A DNA stretch of 64,000 nucleotides, taken from contig CACRXP010001248.1 of NCBI GenBank assembly GCA_902702965.1, positions 33,718 to 97,717 on the forward strand. Direction: 5' to 3'. Origin of the DNA: Spirometra erinaceieuropaei. Lineage: Eukaryota; Platyhelminthes; Cestoda; Diphyllobothriidea; Diphyllobothriidae. The position numbers were made by a program, and so were the translations under genes. Under the pieces are notes generated by a model that saw only the letters and a program-made list of their open reading frames with translations, did no database searches and had not been told where the DNA came from. This document shows, in pieces, positions 21,718 through 32,765 of this stretch (the first letter of the stretch is position 1; each line of letters starts with the position of its first letter).

Positions 21718-21862
21718 GGTTGAAATGTACGCGGCAGGTGGTGCTGAAGATGGACCCGGGCTCTTTAACTTTGACGACAGAATGATAGGCCGGATTAACA
21801 GTAGTATTGCAATGACGATTTTGATACTACCGGACACGGTTAATCGGATGCCAGTTGCATTC
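21718..21862 (-). CDS. exon 2 of small two-TM membrane-protein gene, copy A
   Basis: On the minus strand the acceptor TTCTCCACAG precedes G plus 48 codons, and the exon ends at a GTAAGT donor. The leading G completes the TC left by exon 1 (28,517-28,689) to a Ser codon, so the phases agree. The peptide starts NATGIRLTVSGSIKIVIAIL and continues LLIRPIILSSKL, a second transmembrane segment of about 17 residues, then a Pro/Ser-rich stretch (SPGPSSAPPAAYIST). NAT is a possible N-glycosylation site in the short loop between the two helices. The other two frames contain stops. Identity to copy B is about 88% in DNA and 79% in protein with no indel. The donor means at least one more exon follows, at lower coordinates. 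The function is unknown to me. Confidence 0.75.
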
Positions 21863-21925
21863 CTGTGGAGAATAAGAAACAAGGCGATTATAAATTCATG
21901 TTATGTATTCCCGACTGTTTGCTCT

Positions 21926-22135
21926 GTCAGCTACTGCTCCCTATCTCGCCTCCGGTCTTTTGACCCTATCATGATTTCGGATCCAGGTGGGTGTAATAAC
22001 CCAGAGTGCGAAAAATTCAGTGTAAGTCTACTAACGCTATCGACTAACGGGCGCAAGCCACCGTCCCTGTACACATCCTCCCGTGAGGCACATAGTAGAG
22101 GTCGTTGTTCAAGATGAATGAACTGTTTGAACTAG
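21926..22135. repeat. short repeat module shared by A and B
   Basis: GTCAGCTACTGCTCCCTATC followed by TCGCCTCCGGTC is identical in B at about 49,405. A diverged third copy lies at 36,405-36,520 (CTCCGGTCTTT ... CCGGACCCAGGTG). In B it is separated from exon 2 by an extra 210 bp. No gene. Confidence 0.45.
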
Positions 22136-22259
22136 TGTTTTCCCGGAATAATTTTGAACAAGGCAAAGTCGACAAAGCATGCAGAATTTACTGACGTCAT
22201 AAATTTCGCGACCTCTTATTCAGCTGCACACGGTCATAGCATAGTTATATGACAAGCAA

Positions 22260-23390
22260 ACTGTTCAATTAACGGTCGACCTAGAGAGCATGAGAAGAAT
22301 GACACACTGCCTTTCCTGGATATTCTTTTACGTAGGCGGGCAGATGGCTCTATTCAGAGATCCATTTATCGAAAACCCACCTGGAAAGGACAATACATGC
22401 ACTTCCTCAGTTTCGTTCCAATTCAGAGAAAACGGAACTTGGTTTTGTGCCTGTTCAATAGAGCCACCAGAATCTGCTCCTCAGATCCGATCGATGACGA
22501 GCTTGCCTTCCTAAAGAACGTTTTTCTTGCAAACGGGTATCCGGAGAAATTCATCGATAAATATCGCCATCCCAGACAAGAAACTCCTGCAGAAATATCT
22601 GTACCTTAAAAGTCCGTGACCATCTACCTCCCCTTCAAGGGTGATAACGTTTCAAACGTGATCAAGCGACGACTTCGATGCACTGTCGAAAGGACGTATG
22701 CCGCCTCTAAATTGTTGTTCATAAGCACCACAACGGCCATCCCAGCTAGACCAGCTAAAGACATTTTGAATATGCACGCCACATCCAACTGTATTTATGA
22801 GTTTACATGTCGTTGCGGACTCAAGGACATTGGGCGCACGCAAAGGCAGTTGGCAGTTCGGTCAGCTGAACACATGCCGAAGTGGCTGCTTAAGGCGGGA
22901 AATAAGGTACCCAGAAGCTCAATCGCAAAGTACCCAGTGGACACGGGCCATACGGTGGACCCAATGGTTGCATTCAAGGTCCTGTTTCGGGCGACGACCG
23001 GGCGTCTCTTGGGCTTTGCAGAGGCCACTGCAATACGGAGGAGGAAACAAGAACTCTGTAAGCAGCTGGACCACGTAATAAACCTGGCACTACCATGGTA
23101 AGGATCGATTTTGGACGAAATTCGGTTCCCATATACATCCTCTCATTTCATCCCCCACCCCCTTCCCGGCATGACTGGACGCTGCCGCGCGTTGCACTCT
23201 AAATCACGCCAGATAAGTTCTCACTGTAGTCCTAACTCTCATTCTTGGATGACTTCTCTTCCCCTCCCTCCCCCCTCGCCATATGCACCCGCATACTAGA
23301 CCCATGTTTCAGGTTACCTATCACATTTTATCTCTCTAGGTCGATCGTTGATTGAAGAGTTTGCCTTGTCATATAACTACGCAATGACCA
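22260..23390 (+). pseudogene. Penelope-like element fragment: RT C-terminus, linker and GIY-YIG endonuclease
   Basis: From 22,286 to 23,101 one frame is open except for a single TAA (22,607-22,609). It starts EKNDTLPFLDILLRRRADGS, then IYRKPTWKGQYMHFLSFVP, ANGYPEKFID, IYLPFKGDN, CIYEFTCRCGLKDIGRTQRQ and finally ALPW. This is the usual order of PLE proteins: the end of the RT, the linker, then GIY-YIG with CRC zinc-binding residues. YIG reads DIG here, the histidine motif is AEHMPKWL and the acidic residue is in FAEATAIRRR. A frameshift just upstream (around 22,285) separates VQLTVDLES. The 3' tail is pyrimidine-rich and ends in AAG repeats at about 23,390. It is truncated at the 5' end and dead. 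Copy B has unrelated sequence here. Confidence 0.85.
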
Positions 23391-23416
23391 GAAGAAGAAG
23401 AAGAAGAAGAAGAAGA
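23390..23416 (+). repeat. (AAG)n microsatellite
   Basis: About nine GAA/AAG units with an A-rich end, at the junction between the PLE tail and the following GCGATCGC module. A shorter version (GAAGAAGAAG) is at the same junction at 60,507. Confidence 0.9.
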
Positions 23417-23530
23417 AAAAGCGATCGCTCGGACAAGGACTTTATTCGCCTGACGTTTCGTGAATTTTCGAATTGATGACGGCAACCCGTCGTCAGACGG
23501 AATGAAGAGAAAAGAGAGAGTGAGACATTC
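23417..23530 (-). repeat. recurring terminal module (GCGATCGC ... CGCCTGACGTTTCG)
   Basis: Reads GCGATCGCTCGGACAAGGAC then TTTATTCGCCTGACGTTTCG, followed by a hairpin (GACGGCAACCCGTCGTC). The same module is at 60,516-60,600 and, inverted, at 14,118-14,162 as the tail of a PLE. I take it as the terminus of a Penelope-like element, lying head-on against the PLE at 22,260-23,390. Confidence 0.55.
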
Positions 23531-23645
23531 ACACTAGACTAATAGACGAGACAGAAATGGCTATTTCAGGTCTGGAAGCTGAAGTCGACTTGGACAACAA
23601 GGGATTGGAACGGGGATTATTTGGTCATTAACCGTTTGGTCAGAT

Positions 23646-24181
23646 GTGGTTGTGTAGGCGCACCTGAGGTAACCAAAACCCAGCCATCTGTAATACCGCA
23701 CCGGTGGTAATAGGGGATTTTACAGGTGGGGTCCGAGAATGCGCAGGCGACGAGGTCAAGCAATTTTATGCAAAAGAAAAGCTATTGGGAGTGCGCGTTT
23801 GTAATTTGAGGGATAGTTGCCTTAACCTCTACCTGTAACTCCTAACCATAATCCCTAACCCTGACTCCCTAACCATAACGACTACCTTAACTCTAACCCT
23901 CAACCCTCTATCCCTAGCCCCCAGCCCTAGTAAAACCCTTAACCGAAACCCTAACCTTGAAACACCCAACGGAGATGTTAGAAGGAGACGACAGGCCGAT
24001 AGTCAAGAAGGGCCACTGACATTAGGCAGAAAAAGGTAGACACGACAACAAAGAAACAAGGCCGCCAACAAAACACACAGCGCAACGCACTGCATCACCA
24101 TGCCTACGTAATTACACCAATTCCAAATAGTTAAGTAGGTCGACAGTATTGTGTCCGTCAGGTGCCGTTACGCAACCACAT
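23646..24181 (-). mobile_element. TIR element with telomere-like core, copy 2 (shared with B)
   Basis: The left end is GTGGTTGTGTAGGCGCACCTGA and the right end, GTCAGGTGCCGTTACGCAACCAC, is its imperfect inversion. The core at 23,820-23,965 is a run of CCTAAC and CCCTAA-like units. About 170 bp of extra sequence (AGACGACAGGCC ... CACACAGCGCAACGCACTGC) lies between core and right end and is also in the B copy at 50,594. It is therefore a long subfamily already in place before duplication. Confidence 0.7.
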
Positions 24182-24214
24182 CTTACCACTGAGACAGTAA
24201 TGTGTGTTCCAAGT

Positions 24215-25545
24215 GTGGTAGCTGAAGTCGACCTGAACAACCGGGGAATTAGAGCACGAATTATTTGGTCATTAAACGTTTTATAATTTTAACGCCCTAT
24301 TATTGAGCAGTGAGCCTGCTGACCAAAGATCATGGGTTCGGATCGCAGCTAATCCGGACCTAGGGCTGGGTATGATCGTCCGACGATGGACACAAAACCA
24401 GAAACTGACATCCCCTTTTTCCTTGCTGGATGCAATGTGACCGTCTGCGAGGTCCCACATGTGCACCAGCGGCATTCTGATTTTCGCCCGCACACGGCTT
24501 GCCGATTGGCCAATTACCTTCAAGGCCGAGTCAGGCGTTTTCTCGTCTAGGGCGCTGGGACGCATACGTCGCTCTCCCGACACCGGAAGCACCTTTCTTC
24601 GGATTCCAACTCTCTTCAATACCTTCTCCATTTATTCTGTACAGAATAAACTATTCTCCCAACTGACGCCTAACTCCTCCTCCTTTCTCCTTGCATTTAA
24701 AAATGGGTCTGATGATCGTAAGGGATAGGGTCTCCCTATGGCATAAGCTGCTGCGATAATGATTGATCCGAAGTTATACAGTCACTCAACTACTAGCCGT
24801 GGCTGAGCTCACTCATTACGAATTCGCCTTCTCGAATTCACTGACAGTGAGCACGATATGTGTCCTGAAACGAGATGGAGGTCATCAAACCATCTCAACT
24901 CATCGAGGGCTGGTCATGGTTCCGTTCCAATCCAACGGTATCTCCATCAGCGCCGGTACCTAATATCCCTCGCACTGTACTATATCTTACCACTATCAGC
25001 AGGGGCATCTCATCACCCTAACCAGCAAATACCGACACGATATACACATTTACCGTCTACGTTCAAATCAACAACTTCACCACCGGATTTTTCCAGCAGC
25101 TCTATCAACCTGGCTCCATCCTGCCACTTGAAGCGGCCTAAGCTTTTGATAACACCGCCGTTCAGATTTGTACTCCGAACTCCGATCTGGGAAGGAGGTA
25201 CTCGTGGTAGCCCAACTCCTGGCGAATGTTGCAACCCCGAGCCTATCACGAGCGCTTCTACGTGCTCAGCAATTGCAGTCTGGTTCTCGGCCAATGACGG
25301 CTGTTCAAGCTGGCCAATCATCTTCAGGGCCGACGCAGATATGACCCCGTTGAAAGCTCTGGGCGACTGCCCCCCTGTCTCACAGACGTCCGACTGTCAA
25401 CTCCTACATACCTCTTCTATAATAGTTCTGTACAGAATACGACATCCTCCCAGCCGGCCTCCGACTTCTCTTCCTGTTTAAAACTGGGCCTGGTGGTCGT
25501 AGTGACTGGGGTCATCCTGCAGCTTAAGCCGCCGCGATAGACTAC
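24215..25545 (+). repeat. two tandem-like copies of interspersed module R4
   Basis: The modules at about 24,440-24,760 and 25,260-25,545 share GGCCAAT[TC]A[CT]CTTCA, TTCTGTACAGAATA, CCGACTTC-type and GCTGCGAT words. Copy B has the same two at 51,370-51,690 and 52,255-52,520, so the pair predates the duplication. A GGGTTCGGATCGC box at 24,332-24,345 could be a tRNA-like B box of a SINE head. Open frames on either strand are not kept between A and B. Confidence 0.5.
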
Positions 25546-27840
25546 ACATGTCTGATTTCCTGAATAATGAACACCCTCTCAACATAGCAATAGAGTTTCG
25601 ATTTTTAACCGCCTCCGTCACCTTGGACTGCACGAGCATTGTGTAAAGCACCTGGAGATACAGGAAAGACAGTTTAAGACCCACTGATCAGATCACTGCA
25701 ACACAGTTCTCTGAGGTAATAAACGACCCTAATTTATTTAAAAATGCGGAGGCTTTTGATGTCATTAAATAGACGGCGACGGGACCTCCTGTGCACCATG
25801 GAGAGAAGAAAGGCATTGTCAGGACAAGAAAACTACTGCGCAGTGATGGCATCTCAAAAAGTGACGACAGAGGCCTACTGCTTTCAGACGAATTCACCAA
25901 GCACCTACGAGCATTTGGCTTTTCAAGGAAGTCGGGTGATCCTAGAAGGATCTCAGCGGCGGCCGTCTTATGAAATATCCAAAATCGCTCCACCTCGGGG
26001 TAACTGCTGTTCAGGACGCAATAACCTGGCAGAATTCCTAGCAGTACATCCAACGATATTTTCAGGCTCCGAAAACTATGTAACCTCTTCTGCGCCGCGG
26101 GAAATCCCCTAACCAACACCCAAGCTACTGCTAGAGCCAAATGCAGGAGAAGGCTGCGAGTGATTCAGAACGCTTTGGTAATGTGATCCTTATGTCGGGT
26201 AGGCCTCCGGGAATATTCCTTATCGACGGTCTGACCTTCTGTCTAGGAGAAACACACCAATTGGAGCACAATAAATCTTGCTCTAGACCTAAACCCAGTG
26301 TCAGGTACTGACTGTCTAGACTTCGAAAGTACGTCAGCTATGGTTCCCAGTCAAAACTCATGACGCCTACAACGCCTACACACCTGAAAGCCTGCTCAGA
26401 GACATAAGATTAGAAAAGACAGTCCCTCATCTTCTTAAATACACTCTGACACTATCATTCATCTTCGCGTTCGCGATGTATGACAAAAAGGACAGAACAC
26501 ATTGCTACCAGTCTACTTGGTGCTCTTGTGCCGAGTTTGTTGGGTTTCAAACCTTTTGATAAGGCCCATAAAAATCAAAAGTGATTGGAAGAGAGGGTGA
26601 AGCGTGAGAGTAAGCAGTGCACGTCGAATCTTCAGAATAACACGCGGGAGAAAAGTCTACGTAGACATCCCAGAGAGGTCTGTTTGCTTAAGTTGTTGAA
26701 AGAGAGCCGGCCGGTGTCCGCAACTACCTGCATCATAGATTCAAAATCAAATATAACAACCTGTTGCATTAAGCAGGCACGCCGGCGATAGAAAATGGGT
26801 GGCTTGATTTCATTATAAAATTGGCAAACATGGGCCAGCACCATGAGCGCGGAAGGTTGCAGTAACTACGTCAGAATATATACAGGACAGATGTAGAGCG
26901 CTCCACTGAAGCCTAGGAGCTATGGATGCATAAAGAACAGCAGACCGACTCGATCAGTTTCGTACGTATGCCACTTGCTCGATCATTTGTTTGGTCTGGA
27001 TAAATCCAAGCAGACTCCTATTTTCAAAAAAACAATTTTAAGAAAAACTGAACAGGCAATATTATTTATGTCTCTTCCAACGCAATCAGTCAATGGCATT
27101 CGAACTGCAAGTGTCCGTAACCTGGGGTTGGTGCCGAAGTCAGCTTCTTACCAAGCAAACGTCTCGCCAGTCCCGGTCTGAATGGAGAATATTGAGTTCT
27201 AAGCGAAGGACGCGAAATAGATTATTCTGCAGTACATCTGAGTGACCGCATAATGCTTAGCAGTCAGTCCTCAACCTGAAAACTTACCACAAGATGGCCT
27301 ACGTCAACTTTACAGCCTCTATTCACTGACACAAAGTCCTTTGGTTAGGGATGGTCGGTTCACGTCAACCACGCTCAAAACATATCTTTCCTACGCCTTG
27401 GGCTCCTTGCTTCTGTAAAATATCTGCCAGCTGATGATGACAGATTTAGAATTAATCAATCTCTCCCTTTTATAGGGATTTTGGAAGATTTTGAATAACT
27501 AGGTTCAACGCAACTGTAATTAATCTCACGGACACTCGTGCGACCTCAAAATTAAAATGGCTAGAGTGTTAGTTGTGCAAAAGCCTTTCTCTTGATGTCA
27601 TCTTTTTTAACCCCGTATAGGCGTCACGTTTTTCAAAGTCGGATATAAAAAGTAATCGAAAATCTGCCAACAGACCTACTAATTATAGAGGCCTCGTGGT
27701 CATCTGGTGGATTCTGGGTGGATTACTCAGAAAATCCTGCCTGGGCAGTCAGCTTACATTACCAGATTTGGTGGACTGAATATGTTGCAGTAGGCTGCGC
27801 GAAAAACATGACCAAAATGGATTAAACTCATGACTATCAA
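25546..27840. other. intron 1 of copy A gene, no further gene seen
   Basis: This lies inside the 6,654-bp intron between exon 2 and exon 1 of the minus-strand gene. It aligns with 52,521-54,990. Several open frames of 60-150 codons occur (for example 25,688-26,140 minus), but their B counterparts are interrupted in different frames. Confidence 0.45.
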
Positions 27841-27844
27841 TTGG

Positions 27845-27935
27845 GCATCGTAGCTTAGGTGGTTAGAGCGCTTCCTTTATTCATGTCTTCCCCTTGCTGT
27901 AATGGGGTCGGATGCCACCGATGTCAACGAGCATT
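27845..27935 (+). mobile_element. tRNA-derived SINE head, copy A
   Basis: TAGCTTAGGTGGTTAGAGCG is a good A box region, and GGGGTCGGATGCC 60 bp further is a decayed B box. It is followed by a conserved tail, CGAG then ATTTTTACAG. The B copy at 54,998-55,090 is closer to the ancestral form (GTAGCTCAGGTGGTT and GGGTTCGGATCCC). No cloverleaf can be folded with a proper acceptor stem, so this is not a tRNA gene. Confidence 0.65.
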
Positions 27936-28516
27936 TTTACAGTTGAGTCAAAGTAAGTTAACCTTCCTTTTCAACCGGGCAAAACCTCTTTTGTGGTCCA
28001 ATTTTCGTTTCGCCATACAGATTCCATCATCATAAAACGACAGCCTCACCTCAGTAAAGGCCCTGTTTCCGGCAAGCATAAATAGGGCAGACTGTCTTTA
28101 CCTTGGGTGTGATTACCTATATCAAGCATGTACAACAAGGGCTTAGACAACTACCCAACGGTCAAATATTTGCCTGTGGAATAAGGATCACCAGTTTTTT
28201 AATATCTGCACAGGCCGAAACAATGATTGATAGCTAATCTCACTGGTTACTGCCCAAGTCAGTGTAGAAGGCAATTCAACGAGCAAGAAAGCTTTCTGAA
28301 AAAAGTCGGAAGCTCGCAACTGCAGGAAATAGCGGGCTGGCAACCTGCAAGGGCCGCTTCTAGCACCAAAACTGATATTTGACGGATAACGTTGAAGTCA
28401 CTTTTCCAGAACCTCCCCTTCCTACCAGCAGCAAGGATCAAATAAAAACATCATATCAGGACTTGTTTGAACATCACTACACTTCCACCTAATAGAAAGA
28501 AAGATTGCGCACTTAC

Positions 28517-28689
28517 GAATACTCGTCGCCCGACATGAAGCTGACGCCCAGAATAATCATCGTTAAACCGAGAACGAAAAAGCAGAGCGCTGAGATGCCG
28601 AAAAGGAGAATGACACGACGAATAGACTTTCGTTCAGCTTCCGTCCACTGACCTTCCACTGTTGGTTGCGGAGTTGTCCAGAGAGGCAT
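28517..28689 (-). CDS. exon 1 of small two-TM membrane-protein gene, copy A
   Basis: 57 codons plus two bases on the minus strand, from the ATG at 28,689 to a TTC|GTAAGT donor. An in-frame TAG lies 18 bp upstream (with GTC, GTT, TCT, TTT and AAG between), which fixes this Met as the first. The peptide begins MPLWTTPQPTVEGQ, then ERKSIRRVILLFGISALCFF and VLGLTMIILGV, one strong transmembrane helix after a basic RKSIRR stop, then FMSGDEY. It has no cleavable-signal look, so a type II start or a multi-pass protein with a cytoplasmic N terminus is likely. From residue 18 on, DNA identity to copy B is about 94%, and four of seven changes are silent. It joins in phase to exon 2 at 21,862. I do not recognise the family. 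Confidence 0.78.
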
Positions 28690-29788
28690 CTTAAAAGAAA
28701 CGACCTACTTCGTCCTGTTTACAAGGCGGTGCTTTGGCGAGCGGTCACAGTTCCTATCCCGTGGAGGTTGCTAGTACTCCAATCTGAAAGTATGGCAAGA
28801 GAATAACGAAACAGCTCAAAGTTTTCCACACTCTCCCTCATAGTTGGAAGGGCTGATAATAGACGGGAAAATTCGCTTATTTAATTGCATCAAGGGTGAA
28901 TATCTTAACGCACGATCTCAGTCTAAAAAGCATTTATTATTGTCACTGCCAAATTTGAAAGACGTGTATTTCGCCTCTGCACAGATTAGACTAATTTCAG
29001 ACCCACTGTTGGCAGTAGGTTATAAAGGTTGACCTAGAGTACATGATGTTAATATTCATATTGTTCGCTTAATTCTACCTACCGCTAAGAGTGCTTTTGC
29101 ATGCCCCAATATATTAGTCTCGTAACATGCAAAAAATAAGATATTTACAGCAAATACTTTATCATGGGGAAATTTTGAAATTCCCGTTTTATGTGAGGCA
29201 TTTCTGTTTCGTGAGGAAGCACCGGAAATCTGTTTGTTCCAATTTTCGCATATTGCTGGGCAAAACTTTGCCATCGGAAGATTTCTTTAGTATATTACAT
29301 GCACTGCGTTTGGCTTGAAACGCTGAAACACAGTCTTAGACTAATGTTGAAAATTAAACTGTCTTTAAGTAAAACACAGATTTTCCTATTGGTAGACGTC
29401 CGGTAAACGCTGTTTTGCTACTCATAAGAATTTAAACAAGATATGTTTTGACGCTACCTATCCTGCCATTGCAGTACTCCCTTTCCTCGCGTTTTATTGT
29501 GTGGCGGGTAAACAATAAGATAAGTAAACAGTAGTAAGAAACAAAGGCACATTCAGAAATCTGTTACAATACTGGGACTCCTCTGTATATTTTGCTCGCA
29601 GAACTATTGTTTCGCAACCAAGTTATTTGTGAAACGAAGACAAATAGACCGCAATCAAATGCGCAACCGCAACTGATTTGTTGCATTTTCTTGACATGCA
29701 CACAGCTACTAAACTGAACAAACAGTAAACCGGATTTGTGTTTGCCTAAATCAGCCACCGATGTGAGCACAGCTTTTTATCGGAAAAG
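28690..29788. promoter_or_regulatory. upstream region of copy A gene (minus strand)
   Basis: About 1.1 kb between the start codon and the conserved block. It aligns with 55,922-57,389 of B once the 416-bp transposon in B is removed. There is no coding frame. Position 29,170-29,178 is the empty site matching that transposon. It would hold the 5' leader and the promoter if transcription starts near the conserved block. Confidence 0.35.
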
Positions 29789-29950
29789 ACAATAAAATCA
29801 CCCGTGTATTTACTTAAATCAGCCACTGTTGGATGTAAACGAAGCTGGAATGTGCCCTGAAGATGCATTAAGAGCGCTATTTACTTTGCGCTGACGTGAC
29901 AAGTTCCGGATGCCTGATGAACTAAAGTGAATAGCAAAATGTCGCCAGCA
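29789..29950 (-). promoter_or_regulatory. conserved noncoding block upstream of the two-TM gene, copy A
   Basis: About 160 bp roughly 93% identical to 57,389-57,555 with no indel, including 47 bp (29,881-29,927) without a mismatch. The flanks are far less conserved. The perfect part contains TGACGTGA, a CRE/ATF-like half palindrome. It is not open in a shared reading frame, so a promoter, enhancer or noncoding first exon is more likely than coding sequence. Confidence 0.5.
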
Positions 29951-30899
29951 AATACCTCCCGGAATGGACTTTTGACGTTGACCGCTCCTATACCTTAACT
30001 TAATGCCTTAAATCGGGTGTGTCGCGGCTGCCAACAGACACTTTACCGTGTAATTAACTACTTTTTATTGCTTCTTTTAATTTAGTTCTCTAACTACCCA
30101 TGTCTTGCCGGGTCTCTACAGCCAAATGTCAGTACCTGAAGGAACTCATGTATATCACCTAAAATTGCGATACACTGTTTCTTCGCAGTCTATACATTGA
30201 GAACTAAACAACTGTACCAACACAAAAATTGCATTCGGTCGGAATGCGTGGCCCACGGATGATTGCAAATCACACTGTATGCCCCCGATATTTCTGACCA
30301 CGATTCCAAAACATGTACGCATTAGTTAGCATTTCACTTTACAACGATAATTCATACTTGACGGTTCTGTGGTATTTAGTTTATCAAAAAACATAGCGGA
30401 TGATGTCACGTTCATTGATAGCCAAAACTTTGGCGCATTTTCTAGGTCTAATAGTTGAAATATAAACCTGCTGTAATGCTGAACTAGGGCAAATGACGGC
30501 CATCATGAGTGATACAGGATAATAACCGCATGGTGTATGCAGTCATATTATGGAAATCCCTTCTGAAATGAGAAAACGAAAGGCCCTTTACGCATCTGGA
30601 ATGCCGGGCTGCGATTTCCTACGGGCTGCGCGCATGGTGAAGAATTAAGGCTGTTAGTTTCAATTTCTTCTAAGGAACCACGACTTGAAGAATTTTGAGT
30701 TTATTTTGCTTACTTATGCTACAGGTATTTATGCAATACCATTATAATTTTTCTCGAGTTCAAATGGCCTAATAAAAGAATGCTAATTGGCACGATAAGA
30801 GGGGAGTTTTAAATCGACATGGTTGGTTTGGCTGCGCGTCGAAGTCAGCCATGCGACGACCCTGAACTAAAAATCCGATGAAAGGGAATTCGGAAAGCT
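29951..30899. other. duplicated noncoding DNA, no gene seen
   Basis: Aligns with 57,556-58,440 in B. Nothing coding is supported. Confidence 0.5.
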
Positions 30900-31263
30900 G
30901 TGGTTATGCAGCCCTACCCGATGGACATGATACTGTTGGGGTTGGGGCTGGGGTAACTTGTTTGAATTAGGAGTTATGTCTAGGGGTTAGCGTTAGGAAT
31001 TAGGATTACGGGTTAAGGTCAGGGGTAAGGATTAGAGGTAAGAGTTAGGAGTTAGGGTTAGAGGTTAGGGCTGCGGTTATAGCAGCTATTTCTCAATCAC
31101 TCAAGGTACAATCGCGCATTCCCAGTGGCTTATCTTTTGCATACAATGACTTGACCTCTTTGCCTTGCGTTCCAAGGCCCCACCTGCAAAAACCGCTATT
31201 ATCACCGGTCCCGTATAACAGGTGGCTGGGATTTGCTTACTTCAGGTGGGGCTACATAACCAC
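30900..31263 (+). mobile_element. TIR element with telomere-like core, copy 3 (A only)
   Basis: The ends are GTGGTTATGCAGCCCTACCC and GGTGGGGCTACATAACCAC, a 19-bp imperfect inversion. The total length is 364 bp. The core at 30,940-31,085 is a degenerate series of GGTTAGG, GTTAGGA and similar units. Copy B is empty at about 58,440, where flanking words (AAATCCGATGAAA on the left, CAAGAAAC on the right) are nearly adjacent. No coding capacity and no clear target duplication. Confidence 0.8.
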
Positions 31264-32765
31264 TTTTAACAGAAATTAAAGAAACGAGCTATCATATGAG
31301 CTGCGCAACGTGTTTTCGGTAATGTTTAAATCACTAAACATGTTTTACTAATTGCCAGTTGTGCCCGTCAGGGGAAACCAAGTAGTCAGTGCTCGTTTTC
31401 AGTCCTCCAAACGTTTTTTGAACAACGTTTACTGACGAAGAAAAAACTTGTTTAATTTCGTTTTATGAACAAGGGCTGGGCATATCAACCGTCAGCCTAG
31501 TCTTATATCTTCGCACAGATCCTATACTTACGCTTCGTTTTGGGTTTTTGAGCAAGATTTACCACTCGAAATAGTTTAAAATTTTAATGGGGCGAGTATT
31601 GTTCGAGATAATTACTGAAATGGTGGTAAGGTTATATTTTATTGAAAATTTCACCGTAAGCAGGATGAATTCATCCGGATCTTTGCGGTTGTCAAACCCA
31701 AGCGAGTCAGACTATACGAATTAACAGTTCAAGTTTTATTTAGCCCACACTTGGTTTGTGGTTCAGCAAAAATTTAGACTCTCTGTTCAGAGGTCACTTG
31801 TGACTGATCTTAGGAAAGCAAGTTCTGACCTGTTTAAACGGTGAGTCTGCGGGATTATGTCAGAAAAGTTCTGTGAATGTTAATGGCAGCCACTGTTCCA
31901 TCTGTACATAGATCACGTGCATGACCACCTTCGTCGGAATTTTTATGGCATATTTTCACAGACTTTCAGTCAAAGACATGAATGTGCGAGCAGAGGATTT
32001 CATCTTTTCGCTGGAAATACGAGAGTTTCAAATGAACGCGTGTTGGTTCACGTGTTCGTTCTCGGCCATTATGCAGTTCGCTGTTTGAACGAAATAAAAC
32101 AGGGACTTCTTTTTTAAAAGTGTAAAACGTACTCACAGCGACATTTGCGTCACTAAGAACACGTTTAAACCCATGAGATCTCCGAATGTAATTTTGCGAG
32201 GGGTTATGTTCCAAGATATAAGTGGCGTTTGACACTCATATGTCTTTAATTTAATGTTCCTTATTATGTTCACTGCGTTTTCAATAGACTTAATCAGCCT
32301 CTTGCACAAAAGAAAACACCATTTAGGCAGACCTATGGCCCACAATAACACTAGCATATGATGATCGATTCACTCGGAGCCTTCTTTAGCCATCAGGGTA
32401 AATGTCTCCCTAGCACATGGGGAACGAGAGCCAAGATGTAAAATGAGAAATAAATTCAAAAGAAGACGAACCAAGTTCAACAACAGGACATCGCCGGAAA
32501 TGTCGATCGGACTGCCAGCGGACAATAAATTCACCTCGAAAGTGCCGGACGAGGTTGTGAGAGTTACAGGCACGTGACATTCTGATGTAAGCTCAGCACA
32601 CCGTCGTGCGGGTCTTTCGTAATTACTTCTGACTGGGTATAAGCGCCTCAAGAGAAGACAGTCTACAGCTTAAAGGAACCGCACCAAGGGGGAGACCTAA
32701 CTATAAGATAGAAATGTCGGACATCGAGACAATTACCAGCCGGATGCCACCTGAGGAGGAACGCG
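31264..32765. other. duplicated DNA with one decayed reading frame
   Basis: Aligns with 58,441-59,930. Around 32,440-32,640 the plus strand matches the 68-codon open frame of B at 59,630-59,836 (VPDEVVRVTGT in A, VPDDVLKVTGT in B), but A has a TGA and a frame change. Otherwise nothing coding is supported. Confidence 0.4.

Noticed and set aside
23390..23416. Poly-Lys coding stretch
   Set aside because: Plain AAG microsatellite at a retroelement junction with no surrounding frame.
23430..23510. Hammerhead ribozyme in the terminal module
   Set aside because: I found hairpins and a CTGACG word but not the complete conserved core, so I do not claim one.
25688..26140. 150-codon minus-strand frame
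   Set aside because: Its B counterpart (52,788-53,177) is open in part but frames and ends differ. It sits inside the intron and shares no domain with anything I know.
30940..31085. Interstitial telomere or chromosome-fusion scar
   Set aside because: The TTAGGG-like units are degenerate and lie within a TIR element that recurs five times, so transposition explains them.
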